Part shown: positions 44,793 to 53,662 of the stretch, in pieces | Position numbering within the stretch: the stretch's first letter is position 1 | Layout: every line of letters starts with the position of its first letter | Translations under genes and position numbers: made by a program | Notes under the pieces: model-generated | Databases searched by the model: none | The model's input: only the letters and a program-made list of their open reading frames with translations | What the model was told of the DNA's origin: nothing | Assembly (NCBI RefSeq): GCF_037113415.1 | Contig: NZ_CP146608.1 | Location: forward strand, 888,501-952,500 | Direction: 5' to 3' | From: Devosia sp. XK-2 | Lineage (GTDB): Bacteria; Pseudomonadota; Alphaproteobacteria; Rhizobiales; Devosiaceae | Length of the DNA: 64,000 nucleotides

Positions 44793-47700
44793 TCAAATCT
44801 CGACCATCAGCGTTGCGATTTCGAACGGCCGCAGGTTGAGGACCACGGCATTGTCCTTGACCTCGACCGGCTGGGCATCGCCCTCCTCCATCAGATTGAC
44901 AATGCGGGCCGATTTGACCGGCAGGCCGAAGGTGATCGTGGCCTCGGCCCGCCGATTGGCGTGCTCATAGACGCGCAGAACCAGTGCGTCCGACGCCTCC
45001 GCCTTCTTGACGGTCTCGATGGTGACGTTCGGTGCATCGACCGCCGCAAGGCTGAAGCTGCTGAAATCGCGCGCGGGCGACGCGACAACGGCCCGGGAAC
45101 CAATGACGGCCACCGGATTGTTGAAACGCTCGGCGGCGCGGGGCACGGCGGCCAGGTCGGCCACACCCTCATGCACGAACATGGCATAGCGGATGCGATG
45201 CTCGCCCAGGTCTGCCTCCGGATGGGGGAAGGTCGAGCCGCGCACCAGCGTCAGCCGCACGGATTGCTCGTGGCAGTCATAGGCATATTTGCTGTCATTG
45301 AGCAGGGCGATGCCAAAATCGGCCTCGGAGATATCGACCCAGCGATGCATCGAGGCCTCGAAACGGGCGCGGTCCCAGGTGGTGTTGCGATGGGTCGGGC
45401 GGGTGACATGGCCAAAGGCGATCTCGGAGCGGATTTCACTGGTATTGAGATCGAACCCGAACTGCGCCTTGAGAACCTGCGCCCGTTCCTGCCAATCGAT
45501 AAAGGTGTCGAATTCCACCTGCCGCTCGCCGGCGGTGAGCGAAATGACCTGGACGATCTTGGACTTCTGGTAGGTCCGTTCGATGCGGATCGCGGCGCGG
45601 TGCGGACCGGTCTCGACCACGGAAATGTCCGCCTTGCCATCGGCGAGCGACCAGAACTGTTCTTCGAAATAGCGGTCGATGTCCCAGGCGTCCCAGTTCA
45701 TCGGCTTGTCTTCATAGGCAATGAGACGGTTTGCCTTGGCGCCGGCGGCGAGCGTTTCGCGATGGCGGGTCTTGTCGAAGACGGAGGTGATTTCGCCGGA
45801 TCTATCGAAGGTGACGCGGATCAGCGCATTTTCGAGATGGGTGGTCGAAACCGAAAGCTCGGTTTTTTTGCTAGAGCCAGCGGAGACCAGTTGTGCGCCG
45901 GTCCAGCCCAAGGGAGCCAGATCGGCAATGGCGGCGACCGTGTCGGCTGAGCCGTCGGCGCGGACGATCTTCTGCACGGGCTGAGTACCCGAAGCGGTAG
46001 CAAGAGCGGCCGTCTCGGCGACCTCGGCGCCCAGATGCACCAGACCGGACCGCGTCTGGCTGGTAAAGTTGATCAGGCGGAGCTGATCGGGGCCTGGCTT
46101 GGCCGCGGCCTGCGCTGCGGCATGCCAAGGACCATTGGCCGAATCCAGCGTCGAGAAGATGCGGCCATATTCGGCGTCGCTATCGACATAGACTTCCGGG
46201 ATCGAGGTGCCCGGCAGAATGTCGTGGAACTGATTGATCAGCACCAGTTCCCAGAATTCGGCCAGCGTCTCGCTGGGATAGGCGTGGCCGGCTGTCGTCA
46301 GGGCAATGACGCCGAGCATTTCGAGCTCGCGCAGACGCCGCTCCGCATTGCGGTTATTGGCTTTGTTCTTGGCCACCGAGGTCAGGGTGCCGCGGTGATA
46401 TTGAAGATAAAGCTCGCCATTCCATACCGGGAACTTGCCCGGTTCGGCATCCATGGCCTTGCCCAGACGGTTGAGGAAGGGGACGATGCCTTCGAGCTTG
46501 ACCTTGGGCGCACCGGGAATGCCGCGCTCAAGGCGTGTGCCGCGCTCGATCATGGCGCGGGTCGGGCCGCCGCCGCCATCGCCATAGCCATAGGACATGA
46601 CGACTTCGCTGTAAGCCGCCTTGGGCTCATAGCGCTTCCAGGCGCCCATCGTTTCGGAGACGGACAGGTCCCCGTTATAGGTCGTGAAAATCTGCTCGCT
46701 GTCATATTTCTGGGCGGTGATGAGCTGCGCCTTGGTGGTCGTGCCGTCAATGCCGCGCCAGAAGAAGGTGTCGTAGGGATGGCGGTCGGTGTCGTTCCAG
46801 CTCAGCTTGGAGGTGACGAAATATTTCAGCCCCGACTTGTCCATGATCTGCGGAAGATTGGCCGAATAGCCGAAGGTGTCGGGCAGCCAGACGGTTTTGG
46901 GATCGACGCCGAAATGCTCGAGATGGAAACGGCGGCCGCGCATGATCTGGCGGACGAGGCTCTCCCCGGAGGCAATATTGACGTCGGGCTCCACCCACAT
47001 GGCGCCTTCGATCTCGAATTGCCCGGATTTGACCCTTTTGACCATGCGGTCCCAGATTTCCGGATAGTCCTTCTTGAGAAAATCGAAGAGCACCGACTGG
47101 TTATACATGAAGACGAATTGTGGGTACTCTTCCATCAGGTTGAGCACCGTGGCAAAGCTGCGCCCGGTCTTGTCGCGGGTATGCATGACGCGCCAGAGCC
47201 AGCCGACATCGAGATGGGTTGAGCCGACTGCAGTGATCTGCGGCTGCGCCTCCGTATCGACGAGCTTGTAGATTTCGCCCGCGATCTTCTCCGCCGCGGG
47301 CAGGCTGGCCTCGAATTCGGGCGTGTGCCCGTCACGGCGATCAAGGGCCCGCAGGGCGCGGTCGACAATATTGAGAATAGCGTGACGACGCGGATCGTTC
47401 TGCTGCAACAGGATAGCAACGTCGACCGGCGTCTGCAGGTCATAGTAGAGCTTCTCCGCCCGTTCATTGCGAACGAAGAAATCCACCTCGAACCCGACCA
47501 GGGGCCGGTCGAAGAAGGTGAAGGCATTGACCAGCAGCACATGCTTGTTGCCCGGCTTGGCATCGCGCTCGATCACGAGTTCCGTGTGATTGCCGTCCAG
47601 CGCCTGGGCGATCTTGCCATCGAGATAGGCAAGGCATTGTGGATCGGTGGAACCGGGCCGGTCCTGCCACTGGCTGGTGAAATTGGCGACAAAGACCTTG

Positions 47701-47990
47701 CCGCGCGCCTCCTCCGGCACAGTGATCTCGGCGGCGAACCAGGTGTGCTCCTGATGCTTGGCCCAAACCGAATGGCGGCCGAACTGCTCCCACTGCCGCC
47801 AGTCGGCCTTGAGGGCGTCCGTGGCGGAAAAATTGTCGGCGCGCTGCACATACCACTGGAAAGGCACGTTCTTGATCGGTGTGCGGATTTTCTGTTCCAG
47901 ATCCGCGCAAAGGCGCAGCAGCTTGCCCTCTTGTTTCAGATCGTCGTCCAGCAAACCCAGTTTGGACGAGAGGGGATTGGAATAAGTCAT
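44793..47990 (-). CDS. GH38 alpha-mannosidase
   Basis: A 1065-residue retaining alpha-mannosidase without signal peptide, so it acts on imported mannosides in the cytoplasm. The GH38 catalytic domain shows GSTHLDVGWLWR (about 253-264, Zn-binding His and Asp), EGAMWVEPDVN with SGESLVRQ (about 327-345) and LPDTFGYS (about 367), where the Asp matches the nucleophile of the family DxFG motif. A middle helical domain and C-terminal beta-domains follow. It overlaps the permease gene upstream by 4 bp. Exact linkage preference cannot be deduced. Confidence 0.92.
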   Translation of the reverse strand: MTYSNPLSSKLGLLDDDLKQEGKLLRLCADLEQKIRTPIKNVPFQWYVQRADNFSATDALKADWRQWEQFGRHSVWAKHQEHTWFAAEITVPEEARGKVFVANFTSQWQDRPGSTDPQCLAYLDGKIAQALDGNHTELVIERDAKPGNKHVLLVNAFTFFDRPLVGFEVDFFVRNERAEKLYYDLQTPVDVAILLQQNDPRRHAILNIVDRALRALDRRDGHTPEFEASLPAAEKIAGEIYKLVDTEAQPQITAVGSTHLDVGWLWRVMHTRDKTGRSFATVLNLMEEYPQFVFMYNQSVLFDFLKKDYPEIWDRMVKRVKSGQFEIEGAMWVEPDVNIASGESLVRQIMRGRRFHLEHFGVDPKTVWLPDTFGYSANLPQIMDKSGLKYFVTSKLSWNDTDRHPYDTFFWRGIDGTTTKAQLITAQKYDSEQIFTTYNGDLSVSETMGAWKRYEPKAAYSEVVMSYGYGDGGGGPTRAMIERGTRLERGIPGAPKVKLEGIVPFLNRLGKAMDAEPGKFPVWNGELYLQYHRGTLTSVAKNKANNRNAERRLRELEMLGVIALTTAGHAYPSETLAEFWELVLINQFHDILPGTSIPEVYVDSDAEYGRIFSTLDSANGPWHAAAQAAAKPGPDQLRLINFTSQTRSGLVHLGAEVAETAALATASGTQPVQKIVRADGSADTVAAIADLAPLGWTGAQLVSAGSSKKTELSVSTTHLENALIRVTFDRSGEITSVFDKTRHRETLAAGAKANRLIAYEDKPMNWDAWDIDRYFEEQFWSLADGKADISVVETGPHRAAIRIERTYQKSKIVQVISLTAGERQVEFDTFIDWQERAQVLKAQFGFDLNTSEIRSEIAFGHVTRPTHRNTTWDRARFEASMHRWVDISEADFGIALLNDSKYAYDCHEQSVRLTLVRGSTFPHPEADLGEHRIRYAMFVHEGVADLAAVPRAAERFNNPVAVIGSRAVVASPARDFSSFSLAAVDAPNVTIETVKKAEASDALVLRVYEHANRRAEATITFGLPVKSARIVNLMEEGDAQPVEVKDNAVVLNLRPFEIATLMVEI

Positions 47991-48799
47991 CCTTTAACTC
48001 CGACACCGGCGAACCCTGTGTTCATGTTCCGCCGCAACAAGAAATACACGCCGACCGCCGGCGCAGCGTAGATGATGGAAAAGGCCGTGAGGAACCCGTA
48101 GTTGATGGCGCCTTGCTGCCCGAAGGCCGCATAGAGCCCGACCGACATTGGGAAAGCATCCTGCACGCGAGCGAAGATCAGCGGCAGCAGGAACTCGTTC
48201 CAGGCGCCGGTGAAACTGAAGAACCAGACCACCGCGATACCGGCCCGCGACATGGGCAATACGATTCGTGTGACGATCTGAAAAAGGCTGGCGCCCTCCA
48301 CATAGGCAGCTTCCTCAAGTTCGATCGGCACAGTGTCGAAGAAGTTCTTCAAAAGCAGCAAGGTGAAGGGCAGGTTGAGAATGGTCAGCGCGATGATGAC
48401 GCCGAGCTGGTTGAGCAGGCCCGTGCGCTGGGCCGTGAAGTAAAGCGGCACCAGGACGCCCGCCGCCGGTAGCATGCGCAGCAGGACCAGCGTCCAGAGG
48501 AAGGCATTACGACCGGGGATCTTCAGCCGCGATAGCGGATAGGCGGCGGAGATGCCGACAATGACGCTGAGCGTTGCCGTGCCGGCCGCAATCAACATGG
48601 AATTGAGAAATTGCCGACCCGCATTGCCGCTGACGGCCAGGGCAAAATTATCCAAGCCCACGACGCGGGGAATTTCGAGCTGACCCGTCGAAAGCGGATT
48701 GAAGGCGTTGAGAATAAGCCAGGAAAACGGACTGACCCAGATGACCGCCATAAAGGCGAGCGCAATGGCTGTCAGGCGGGAGGGCTGGTTGGACTCCAT
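47987..48799 (-). CDS. Carbohydrate ABC transporter permease (MalG/CUT1 type)
   Basis: A 270-residue permease with six hydrophobic segments and the EAA loop ELEEAAYVEGASLFQIVTRI near residue 180. It matches the MalG-side subunit of CUT1 transporters. Its ATG shares bases with the upstream permease stop, and its own stop overlaps the alpha-mannosidase start by 4 bp. Confidence 0.92.
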   Translation of the reverse strand: MESNQPSRLTAIALAFMAVIWVSPFSWLILNAFNPLSTGQLEIPRVVGLDNFALAVSGNAGRQFLNSMLIAAGTATLSVIVGISAAYPLSRLKIPGRNAFLWTLVLLRMLPAAGVLVPLYFTAQRTGLLNQLGVIIALTILNLPFTLLLLKNFFDTVPIELEEAAYVEGASLFQIVTRIVLPMSRAGIAVVWFFSFTGAWNEFLLPLIFARVQDAFPMSVGLYAAFGQQGAINYGFLTAFSIIYAAPAVGVYFLLRRNMNTGFAGVGVKG

Positions 48800-49689
48800 T
48801 ACTTCGGCTCCCGCAGCATGCGCAGATAGAACAAGGACAGGACGCCCACAATAGCCAGCATGGCCACGGAGATGGCGGAGCCGAAGCCCAGATTGCCGCG
48901 TGAAAAACTCTGATTGTACAGGAACACGGCCAGGGTTTCGGTCTGCCGCCCCGGACCACCGCCAGTCATGGCGAAAATCAACGGGAAATAGGTGAAGGTC
49001 CAGATGGTGATGAACAGCATATTGGTGGCGATATGCGGCCGGATGATCGGCAATTGCACCAGCCAGATACGCTGCAGGGGCGTGGCGCCATCGACCTTGG
49101 CGGCCTCGACCACCTCCCGGCTGACCGAGTCGAGCGCGGCAGTGAACAGCAGATAGGACCAGGCCGTGCCCTTCCAGATATTGGCGATGGTGACGACGGG
49201 CAGAGCATAGTCATTGATGAAATTGACCGGCGGCAGGCCCAGGGGCCGGATGATGAGCTGGTTGATCAGTCCAGTCTGCGCCGTGGTCGCCGACCACAGA
49301 AAGGCCGCCACGATATCGGGTAAAAGCCAGCCCAGCATGATGCAGACCTCCACCACGCTGCGCAGGGTGGAGCGGGAGCCGCGCAGGGCCGCCGCCAACA
49401 GGAAGCCCAGAACCGACTGGCCGACAATGGCGGAGAAGAAGACGAAAATGACTGTGGTCCAGAGCGATTCCAGAAACCCGCGCCGCGTGAACAGGCGCTC
49501 GAAATTTTCCAGGCCCACCCAGCTCCACTCGACGCTCTTGCGCCCGACCAGCGCCAGATCGGTGAAACTGAAAGCAAAGGCCCAGGCAGTGAAATAGAGC
49601 AGGATGCCGATCAGCAGGATGGCGGGCAGCATGCCCAGCCCAAGGACCCATAGATTGCTGGTCAGCCAGGGATTGGCCTGGTTCTTCAT
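48799..49689 (-). CDS. Carbohydrate ABC transporter permease (MalF/CUT1 type)
   Basis: A 296-residue permease of the MalF side (UgpA-like) with the EAA loop EVVEAAKVDGATPLQRIWLVQLP near residue 198 and a typical late helix PLIFAMTGGGPGRQTETLAVFLY. The 119-bp gap to the binding-protein gene contains a hairpin, so expression of this gene may be lower than that of the binding protein. Confidence 0.92.
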   Translation of the reverse strand: MKNQANPWLTSNLWVLGLGMLPAILLIGILLYFTAWAFAFSFTDLALVGRKSVEWSWVGLENFERLFTRRGFLESLWTTVIFVFFSAIVGQSVLGFLLAAALRGSRSTLRSVVEVCIMLGWLLPDIVAAFLWSATTAQTGLINQLIIRPLGLPPVNFINDYALPVVTIANIWKGTAWSYLLFTAALDSVSREVVEAAKVDGATPLQRIWLVQLPIIRPHIATNMLFITIWTFTYFPLIFAMTGGGPGRQTETLAVFLYNQSFSRGNLGFGSAISVAMLAIVGVLSLFYLRMLREPK

Positions 49690-49759
49690 CGGCGCCTCTT
49701 GCTAGGGCAGTTTTGGTCCGGCCTGGCTTTAAAGCCGCGCCGTGGCGAGACGAGAAAGA

Positions 49760-49795
49760 CCGGCGACACCTTGGAGGACAGTAAGGTGCCGCCGG
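49760..49795 (-). terminator. Attenuator hairpin between binding-protein and permease genes
   Basis: A 13-bp stem with a single mismatch (49760-49772 with 49783-49795, 10-nt loop) lies just after the binding-protein stop on the minus strand and is followed by a T-rich stretch. Such hairpins commonly reduce read-through from an abundant binding-protein message into the permease genes. Confidence 0.65.
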
Positions 49796-49808
49796 CAGTT
49801 GGGTCGGG

Positions 49809-51125
49809 TTACTCGTAGGTGATCACGTTCTCTTCGCCGAATTCGTCGACCAGAGCGTCGTGATATTCCTCGACCACTTCATCAGGCGATACGCCGTCCA
49901 GAATATCGGCCGTGGCCTGCTGGATCAGCGCCGAGACGGTCTGGTAGCCCGGCACCGTGTCGCGGCCGGTCGTGTCCGCGGCCAGCTTGGTGGCTTCGGC
50001 CAGGAACGGATCGGCGGTATATTCCGGGGATTCCGAAATATCGGTCCGCACCGCCATGCGGTGATTGGCCAGCGTCCAGGCCTTGAAGTTACCCTCGTCG
50101 AAGATCGAGGTGATCAATTTGAAGGCCAGGTCCTTGTCGGGCGCATTGGCATTGATGCCGATGGTCCAGCCGCCCGAAATATTGGTTGTGGCCTTGGCGC
50201 CTTCCACGCCCGATCCGGGCCATGGTGTCCATGCGACCATAGCGTCGCGCTCTTCACGGCTCGGCGGATTATTGCAGTCCCAGAGGCACGCATCTTCCCA
50301 GGAGCCCGAGGCGAGAATGCCCAACTCGTCCGCGGCCAGCGCGGCGCGCACAGCCGCGCCGATATCGGTGGCATAGTTGAGTTCGGCCGTGTTCAGCTCG
50401 CGTTCGACATAGACCTGATAGAAAAAGTCGAATGTGCGACGTAGGGCAGGGCTGTCGCCGATCCACTGGCCGGTTTCGCGATTGAGCAGGCGGTTGCGAT
50501 CGCCCTCGGGCACGTCGGCGCCGAGCAGCGCCATATAGACACCCTGCATGGTGGCCGCTTCCGCCTGCTTGGTACCGGCGGGAAGCTGGAATGGATAGCG
50601 CACGCCCGCATCCTTGAGCTTTTGAGCGGCGTCAAGCACATCGTCCCAGGTCTTGGGTGCCCAAGGCGTGGAGATGCCGGCTTTCTCGAAGTTTGAGAGA
50701 TCGTACCAGAGCATGCGCACATCGGTATCGGTGGGCAGGGCATAGACCTGGCCTTGATAGGAGGCCACTTCGAGCAGACCCGGCATGTAATATTGGAACT
50801 GGTCCCAGCCGGCGAGCAGCTCATCGAGCGGGTGCAGATAGCCTGCCGATGCCAGTTCGGACACCATGAAGCTATCCATCAGGTTGACATCGGCCGCCGT
50901 GCCGGCGGCGAGATCCAGGGCAATGCGCTGGTCATAGCCCTGTCCGGGCAATTTGATGGCATTGACCGTTTCGCCGGTCTCGGCCTCGAAGGCCTCGATA
51001 CCGGGTTCGACAAGTGCGGCGATCCATTCGGCATACATGAATGACACTTCCGCCCTTGCCGGCCCGGCAATGGCGGCGGTCATGGCAAGGGATGCCACGC
51101 CGGTCAAAAGCACTTTTTTGAACAT
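49809..51125 (-). CDS. Carbohydrate ABC transporter substrate-binding protein (SBP family 1)
   Basis: A 438-residue periplasmic sugar-binding protein with a Sec signal (MFKKVLLTGVASLAMTAAIA then GPARAE). Family-1 features are EPGIEAFEAETGETVNAIKLPGQ and LAAGTAADVNLMDSFM near residues 40-85. ATG 51125 follows a GGGAGG. It is the first gene of the mannoside operon; the alpha-mannosidase downstream suggests an alpha-mannoside ligand. The open frame extends further upstream but through the promoter region, so the shorter form is correct. Confidence 0.9.
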   Translation of the reverse strand: MFKKVLLTGVASLAMTAAIAGPARAEVSFMYAEWIAALVEPGIEAFEAETGETVNAIKLPGQGYDQRIALDLAAGTAADVNLMDSFMVSELASAGYLHPLDELLAGWDQFQYYMPGLLEVASYQGQVYALPTDTDVRMLWYDLSNFEKAGISTPWAPKTWDDVLDAAQKLKDAGVRYPFQLPAGTKQAEAATMQGVYMALLGADVPEGDRNRLLNRETGQWIGDSPALRRTFDFFYQVYVERELNTAELNYATDIGAAVRAALAADELGILASGSWEDACLWDCNNPPSREERDAMVAWTPWPGSGVEGAKATTNISGGWTIGINANAPDKDLAFKLITSIFDEGNFKAWTLANHRMAVRTDISESPEYTADPFLAEATKLAADTTGRDTVPGYQTVSALIQQATADILDGVSPDEVVEEYHDALVDEFGEENVITYE

Positions 51126-51198
51126 GAATTCCTCCCTGTGGGTTAGCCGCCAGTGACGGCGGCCCAGGCCGGCTCCTCTTCCGGCATAGGTTCGTAAC

Positions 51199-51226
51199 AA
51201 TACACAAACGCTGCAACGTTGCAATT
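51199..51226 (-). promoter_or_regulatory. Promoter and LacI-type operator of the mannoside operon
   Basis: On the minus strand TTGCAA (51226-51221) and TATTGT (51204-51199) are spaced by 16 bp. The perfect palindrome TGCAACGTTGCA (51214-51225) overlaps the -35 element, so a bound repressor would block polymerase. A near-identical site lies at 51333-51344, close to the divergent LacI-type gene. Confidence 0.7.
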
Positions 51227-51332
51227 TCAGATCGACAATTGGCGGAGAAAAGCACCTAATTCGTGCAAAAAAGAAAGTATTACAGATAGATAGTGGCGTA
51301 TGTGCTTGTGAATCTGCCGCATTTGTATCGTT

Positions 51333-51344
51333 TGCATCGTTGCA
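51333..51344. promoter_or_regulatory. Second LacI-type operator
   Basis: TGCATCGTTGCA differs at one position from the palindrome at 51214-51225 and lies 63 bp before the start of the LacI-family gene. It may mediate autoregulation or allow a DNA loop between the two sites, whose centres are 119 bp apart. Confidence 0.65.
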
Positions 51345-51406
51345 GGATTGACTGGTACACTCCATCGCTTACCTCTGCTATGTAGAGCGTCAGGGGACGA
51401 AGCAGC

Positions 51407-52432
51407 ATGCAAAAGAACAGGTCCGGGCCACCGGCCAAAGGGCGCGTAACATTAAAGACCATAGCCGAGGCGACCGGCCTCAGCCTCTCCACGGTTTCCC
51501 TGTCACTGCGCGGCGGGACGACGCTCAAGCAGGATACGCGGGACAAGGTTGCCGCGGCCGCCAAGGCATTGGGTTACGTGCCTGACAGGGCAGGGGTGCG
51601 CCTGCGCACCGGCAAGACCAATGTGCTCGCCCTGGTGCTGGATGGCGCCGAGGATTCCATCGACTTCGCCCGCCAGATGATCCAGGGCATTGGGCAGGCC
51701 ATCAAGGGCACGCCCTATCATCTGACGGTGACGCCCGAATTCGACCGTCAGTCCACCGATACCATCCGCTACATTCTCGAACACAAAAATGCCGATGGCG
51801 TGATCATCACCCATACCGGTCCCCGCGATCCGCGGGTTCAGATGATGATCGACGCTGACTTCCCCTTCGTCAGTCACGGGCGGACGGAATTTTTCACTCC
51901 CCACCCCTATCACGACTTTCATTCGGAAGCCTTCGCGACCATGGCCGTGGAGCGGCTCGCGGGTAAGGGATGTAGACGCGTCCTGCTGGTGATCGGCGAC
52001 GACAGCACCACCAATTACCACAATATCGTCACCGCTTTTCACAAGGCGGCAGCGCGCAACGCTATCGAAACGACGCTATTTGAACGCACGGTGGGGCTGA
52101 CACCAGCCGAGATGCGGGTAAAGGGCGTCGAACTTGCGCGGTCGCCGGATCGCCCCGACGGCATTATTTGCGACAGCGAAATGCGGGCGCTGGCCTTGTT
52201 GGGCGGCCTGATGGAGGCGGGGGTCGTTGTGGGCGAAGATGTGCACCTGATCTACAAGCAGACCTCGGGCATTCTGCCCACCATGTTTCCGCGCCTGGAC
52301 AGCGTGCGAGAGGACATTCTGGGCGCCGGCATCGAGCTGACCCGCCTGCTCCGAATGCGTATTGACGGGGCGCCGGTCGAGGACTTGCAGACCCTTGCCG
52401 AGCCGCAGCCGCAATGGCGGAGCGACGACTGA
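51407..52432 (+). CDS. LacI-family repressor of the mannoside operon
   Basis: A 341-residue regulator. The N-terminal helix-turn-helix and hinge are VTLKTIAEATGLSLSTVSLSLRGG (about 14-37) to about residue 70, followed by a periplasmic-binding-protein-like sugar domain. It is divergent from the mannoside binding-protein gene, and the gap carries two related palindromes of LacI type. It most likely represses the transporter and alpha-mannosidase until an inducer sugar binds. Its stop is 2 bp from the stop of the next LacI-type gene on the other strand. Confidence 0.9.
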   Translation: MQKNRSGPPAKGRVTLKTIAEATGLSLSTVSLSLRGGTTLKQDTRDKVAAAAKALGYVPDRAGVRLRTGKTNVLALVLDGAEDSIDFARQMIQGIGQAIKGTPYHLTVTPEFDRQSTDTIRYILEHKNADGVIITHTGPRDPRVQMMIDADFPFVSHGRTEFFTPHPYHDFHSEAFATMAVERLAGKGCRRVLLVIGDDSTTNYHNIVTAFHKAAARNAIETTLFERTVGLTPAEMRVKGVELARSPDRPDGIICDSEMRALALLGGLMEAGVVVGEDVHLIYKQTSGILPTMFPRLDSVREDILGAGIELTRLLRMRIDGAPVEDLQTLAEPQPQWRSDD

Positions 52433-52434
52433 GT

Positions 52435-53457
52435 TCAGCTATTGGGGCGCGATACGGAATTGCGCAATATCAGCTCGGCGCGCAGCAGCACTTCGCGTGA
52501 TTTCGGCTTTTCGCCGGCAAGAAGCGTCAGCAGCAATTCCATGGCAGCCTCGCCCATGCGATGGCGCGGCTGCTTCATGGTGGTGAGCGAGGGTGTCAGG
52601 AAGCTGGCAAAGGAAATGTCGTCAAAGCCCATGACCGAGAATTGCCGCGGCAGGTCATAGCGCCGGGCATTGAGGGCGATAATGACGCCCATGGCGGTGG
52701 CGTCATTGACGCAGAGGAATGCCGTGGGCAGGGCGTCGCGCACGAACATCAACTCCGCAGCGGCGCGGCCGCTTTCCGTGGTGCCATCGCCATCGATGAT
52801 AAGACGCGGATCGATCGCAATGTCGGCACCCCCGAGGGCGGCACGATAGCCTTCCTCTCGCAACCGGTTGATCTCGCGATTGCGCGCGCGGCCGACAAAG
52901 GCGATGCGGCGATGGCCTTGTGAAATCAGGTGTTCGGCGGCGATGCGCGCGCCCTCGAAATTGTCGACCCCGACAAACGGAATGTCCTGGCCCAGGACGG
53001 GCTCATTGACCGCCACCATGGGCGGCAGGACCGTATGGTGGGACGGTTGCGACAGGCCAAAGGGCAGGTGGCCCGTGAACAGGATCAGGCCGTCTGCCTG
53101 GTTCGAGCTGATGAAGCGCAGATAATCGGTCTCGCGGCTGGGATCGTTCTGGGTATTGCCGATCAACAGGCCATAGCCGCGCTTGCTGGCCTCCGTCTCC
53201 AGTCCCACCAGGATGTTGGAGAAATTGGGGTCCCCCACATCGGGGGCCAGAATGAGAATCATATTGCTGCGTCGCATGCGCAGCGAACGCGCCATGGCAT
53301 TGGTCGTATAGCCGGTCCGCGCAATCGCGTCGGTGACCTTGCGGCGCGTGGCGTCGGCCACCTTGGTCGGCTCGTTGATGGCACGGCTGACCGTGGCAAT
53401 GGATACGCCGGCCATGGCAGCAACATCTTCGATCGTGGCCAGCTTTTGCTGCAACAC
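52435..53457 (-). CDS. LacI-family repressor of the CUT2 sugar transporter
   Basis: A 340-residue regulator with the helix-turn-helix ATIEDVAAMAGVSIATVSRAIN (about 7-28), hinge to about 65, and a sugar-binding domain containing GVDNFEGARIAAEHLISQGHRRIAFVG and VMGFDDISFASFLTPSLTT. GTG 53457, with GGAGAG upstream, starts just before the helix-turn-helix; a GTG at 53496 is in frame but less well placed. It is divergent from the CUT2 ATPase gene, and two operator-like palindromes lie between them. Confidence 0.9.
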   Translation of the reverse strand: MLQQKLATIEDVAAMAGVSIATVSRAINEPTKVADATRRKVTDAIARTGYTTNAMARSLRMRRSNMILILAPDVGDPNFSNILVGLETEASKRGYGLLIGNTQNDPSRETDYLRFISSNQADGLILFTGHLPFGLSQPSHHTVLPPMVAVNEPVLGQDIPFVGVDNFEGARIAAEHLISQGHRRIAFVGRARNREINRLREEGYRAALGGADIAIDPRLIIDGDGTTESGRAAAELMFVRDALPTAFLCVNDATAMGVIIALNARRYDLPRQFSVMGFDDISFASFLTPSLTTMKQPRHRMGEAAMELLLTLLAGEKPKSREVLLRAELILRNSVSRPNS

Positions 53458-53566
53458 TTGGCTCTCCGCCCTCCGCGTCAGGCCATCACCCAACACAATC
53501 CCGCCTTTAGCAGACGCCGCGGTTTTGACTACGGCCTCTCCACAGCGATAAACCGAATTCGCTCAC

Positions 53567-53601
53567 TGTAAACCTTTACACAAATCATGAAAACCTTTAC
53601 A
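53567..53601. promoter_or_regulatory. Twin LacI-type operators before the CUT2 operon
   Basis: TGTAAACCTTTACA (53567-53580) and TGAAAACCTTTACA (53588-53601) are two copies of one site with 21-bp spacing, about two helical turns, so dimers would sit on the same DNA face. The arms TGTAAA/TTTACA are perfectly symmetric in the first copy. They lie 62-96 bp before the CUT2 ATPase start and 110-144 bp from the divergent repressor start. Confidence 0.7.
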
Positions 53602-53662
53602 TCAGAGGCTGTGAACAAACGAGCGCTGCGCGAAGCGGCCCGGGTTCGGGGAGGGGAGCGAG

